From contig CAMIWY010000111.1 in NCBI GenBank assembly GCA_946402595.1, positions 1 through 5,673 of the forward strand: a stretch of 5,673 nt of DNA, given 5' to 3'. Positions 4,385-5,673 of the stretch are shown one piece after another (position 1 is the stretch's first letter; every line of letters starts with the position of its first letter). A program made the translations under genes and the position numbers. The notes beneath the pieces were generated by a model. The model was not told where the DNA came from. It worked only from the letters and a program-made list of their open reading frames with translations, and did not search any database. This DNA is from an uncultured Clostridia bacterium (GTDB lineage Bacteria; Bacillota; Clostridia; Peptostreptococcales; Anaerovoracaceae).

Positions 4385-5673
4385 CCGTACTCGTATTCTT
4401 CTTCTTGGCTTTCTCTCTCGCCGCCTCTCTCTTCTTTTCAGCCTTTGCTTTCTTCCTGACTATGGTCTTAGGCGAAGCGCCGGTCCTGGCAGCCTCAGCA
4501 ATCAGTTCCTCGCGTCTGGTTTCCCTTCTTGCCATCGCTCTGAGATCCCCTGTGCGAGGCCCGAGCTGATCGCCGGCAACACCGGTCCTGTCAGTCCAGT
4601 TTCTTCTCCTGCGGTCCTCTTCCATGGCAAGCTGCTGGCGTGCCATCTCCCGCAGTCTTCTCTCCCTTCTTGCAGCCTTTACCTTCTCCCTGCGTTTTCT
4701 TACATACAGGATCCTCGCAATAAGTGCTGCAATCAGCAGCAGTCCGATGCATATCATGACTGTTGCAAAATTGGATATATAGTAACGCGAAGGCCACCAC
4801 CCACGCTTGACTTCCGTTTTTGTCACAAGATCTACAGTACCCTTAAGTTCATCAGCCACGTAGATCCTGAATTCTCCGACCTTTGCCCCTTCCTTCAGCG
4901 GAGCCTTGAGGTCATCATACATTACTACCTCTGTCCGGACCAGGTCGTTGCTGCCTTCCGGCGGCACGTAAGCAAAGCCCTTGGTCTCTGTGTAAGCTTT
5001 GACATGCGTGATGTTTCCGCCTCTGACCCTGGCTTTGCCGACCTTCTTGTCAGCCTTTACTATAGTGTTCCTGGTGACCTTGGTGTCTCCGTACTGAAGC
5101 AGCGATTTTGCTTCATAGGCCACTCTCTTTTCCCTTGAGTCCATGAGAACAACTATCAGCTGCATGTCATCAACAGTTGCCACTCCCGCATACTGGACTC
5201 CTTCGACAGGGTCACCGACTTTTCCGAGAATACCGCCCTTAGTGAGATTATACAGCTCGGACTGCTTGGTTCCGGTAAGAAGCGGGTTGGTATTTCTGAA
5301 GGATACCTTCCTCTCGCCTGATGATGAAACAGCTGTCACTTCGACTGTTCTCTTTGCAAAATAGTCCTTGATCAGCTGGTATCTCATCGCTGCCTGCGCT
5401 ATGACAGCGCAGTCCTTGGCAGTCGAATATGTCTTTGCATTATATGAGCCCTTAGGGTTGCTGAACTGTGTGTCCATGAGCCCGAGCTCCATTGCCTTGG
5501 AATTCATCTCCTTGATGAATATCTTTCTTGATGAAGCGCTGTATGTTGCCAGTGCTTCAGCTGCCTGATCGGAGCCTCCGACGAGCATCGCCTTAAGAAG
5601 GTCTCCTACAGATATACTCTCTCCGACCTGGAAAGTATCACCATACTGCATCAGGTCTTCTGTTATGTCTACA
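4371..5673 (-). CDS. S11-family D-Ala-D-Ala carboxypeptidase-like protein (DacF type), N-terminus missing
   Basis: Such enzymes remove the terminal D-Ala of peptidoglycan stem peptides outside the membrane. The 433 visible residues (numbered from the codon at 5670-5672) lack the start and the catalytic SxxK, which lie beyond the right edge. The fold is recognisable: VGESISVGDLLKAML near 16-29, FSNPKGSYNAKTYSTAKD near 70-87, then VQYAGVATVDDMQLIVVLM leading into a C-terminal beta domain (about 200-280). Two active-site motifs deviate: SxN appears as SDQ (residues 34-36) and KTG as KVG (151-153), so activity is uncertain. A membrane helix spans about 302-324. After it comes a cytoplasmic tail of about 109 residues, roughly one third Lys/Arg, much longer than usual for DacF or PBP5 proteins. 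The stop overlaps the uvrC start by 14 bases, so the two are probably one operon. The family call is good; the enzymatic call is tentative. Confidence 0.85.
   Translation of the reverse strand, partial: VDITEDLMQYGDTFQVGESISVGDLLKAMLVGGSDQAAEALATYSASSRKIFIKEMNSKAMELGLMDTQFSNPKGSYNAKTYSTAKDCAVIAQAAMRYQLIKDYFAKRTVEVTAVSSSGERKVSFRNTNPLLTGTKQSELYNLTKGGILGKVGDPVEGVQYAGVATVDDMQLIVVLMDSREKRVAYEAKSLLQYGDTKVTRNTIVKADKKVGKARVRGGNITHVKAYTETKGFAYVPPEGSNDLVRTEVVMYDDLKAPLKEGAKVGEFRIYVADELKGTVDLVTKTEVKRGWWPSRYYISNFATVMICIGLLLIAALIARILYVRKRREKVKAARRERRLREMARQQLAMEEDRRRRNWTDRTGVAGDQLGPRTGDLRAMARRETRREELIAEAARTGASPKTIVRKKAKAEKKREAAREKAKKKNTSTDVHN

Noticed and set aside
4248..5138. A 296-codon open frame on the plus strand
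   Set aside because: It is antisense to the uvrC start and the carboxypeptidase-like gene, with no ribosome site or recognisable domain.
1..5673. CRISPR arrays, insertion sequences, phage genes or a defence cluster
   Set aside because: No regularly spaced repeats, transposase or integrase text, or defence-type domains are visible; the window is filled by housekeeping-type genes.

Overview
This window carries an ordinary chromosomal segment of what looks like a member of the Bacillota, probably class Clostridia. The support is a DUF1292 small acidic protein (a Firmicutes family), strong AAGGAG ribosome binding sites, sigma-A type promoters, a lipoprotein peptide-binding protein and a clostridial-style UvrC N-terminus. 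I cannot fix the family or genus; a mid-GC anaerobe such as an Anaerovoracaceae/Eubacteriales member is only a guess. Every supported feature is on the minus strand, so the layout below runs in transcription order from right to left.

At the right edge, a partial penicillin-binding protein of the S11 D-Ala-D-Ala carboxypeptidase family (4371-5673) enters from outside. It has a C-terminal membrane anchor and an unusually long basic cytoplasmic tail. Its last 14 bases overlap the start of uvrC (2444-4384), a full-length nucleotide excision repair endonuclease subunit with all catalytic residues and four cysteines matching the reported Fe-S site. A promoter in the 71-base gap then drives a 96-residue DUF1292 protein (2082-2372). 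Next comes a single tRNA-Leu(CAG) unit with its own promoter, a perfect 9-bp leader hairpin and a strong intrinsic terminator. Immediately after that terminator, another promoter starts a single OppA-family peptide-binding lipoprotein (172-1809). Last is a tRNA-Ala(GGC), cut by the left edge, with its own promoter.

The genes do not form one pathway. They are cell-wall trimming, DNA repair, an uncharacterised small protein, peptide capture and translation. The carboxypeptidase and uvrC are probably co-transcribed and translationally coupled; the rest look like monocistronic units. No gap exceeds 116 bases, so there is no long non-coding stretch.

I found no CRISPR array, mobile element or evident new multi-gene system. 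The points most worth a second look are the altered active-site motifs (SDQ for SxN, KVG for KTG) and long basic tail of the carboxypeptidase-like protein, the hairpin at the predicted 5' end of the tRNA-Leu transcript, and the peptide-binding lipoprotein standing alone between two tRNA genes.
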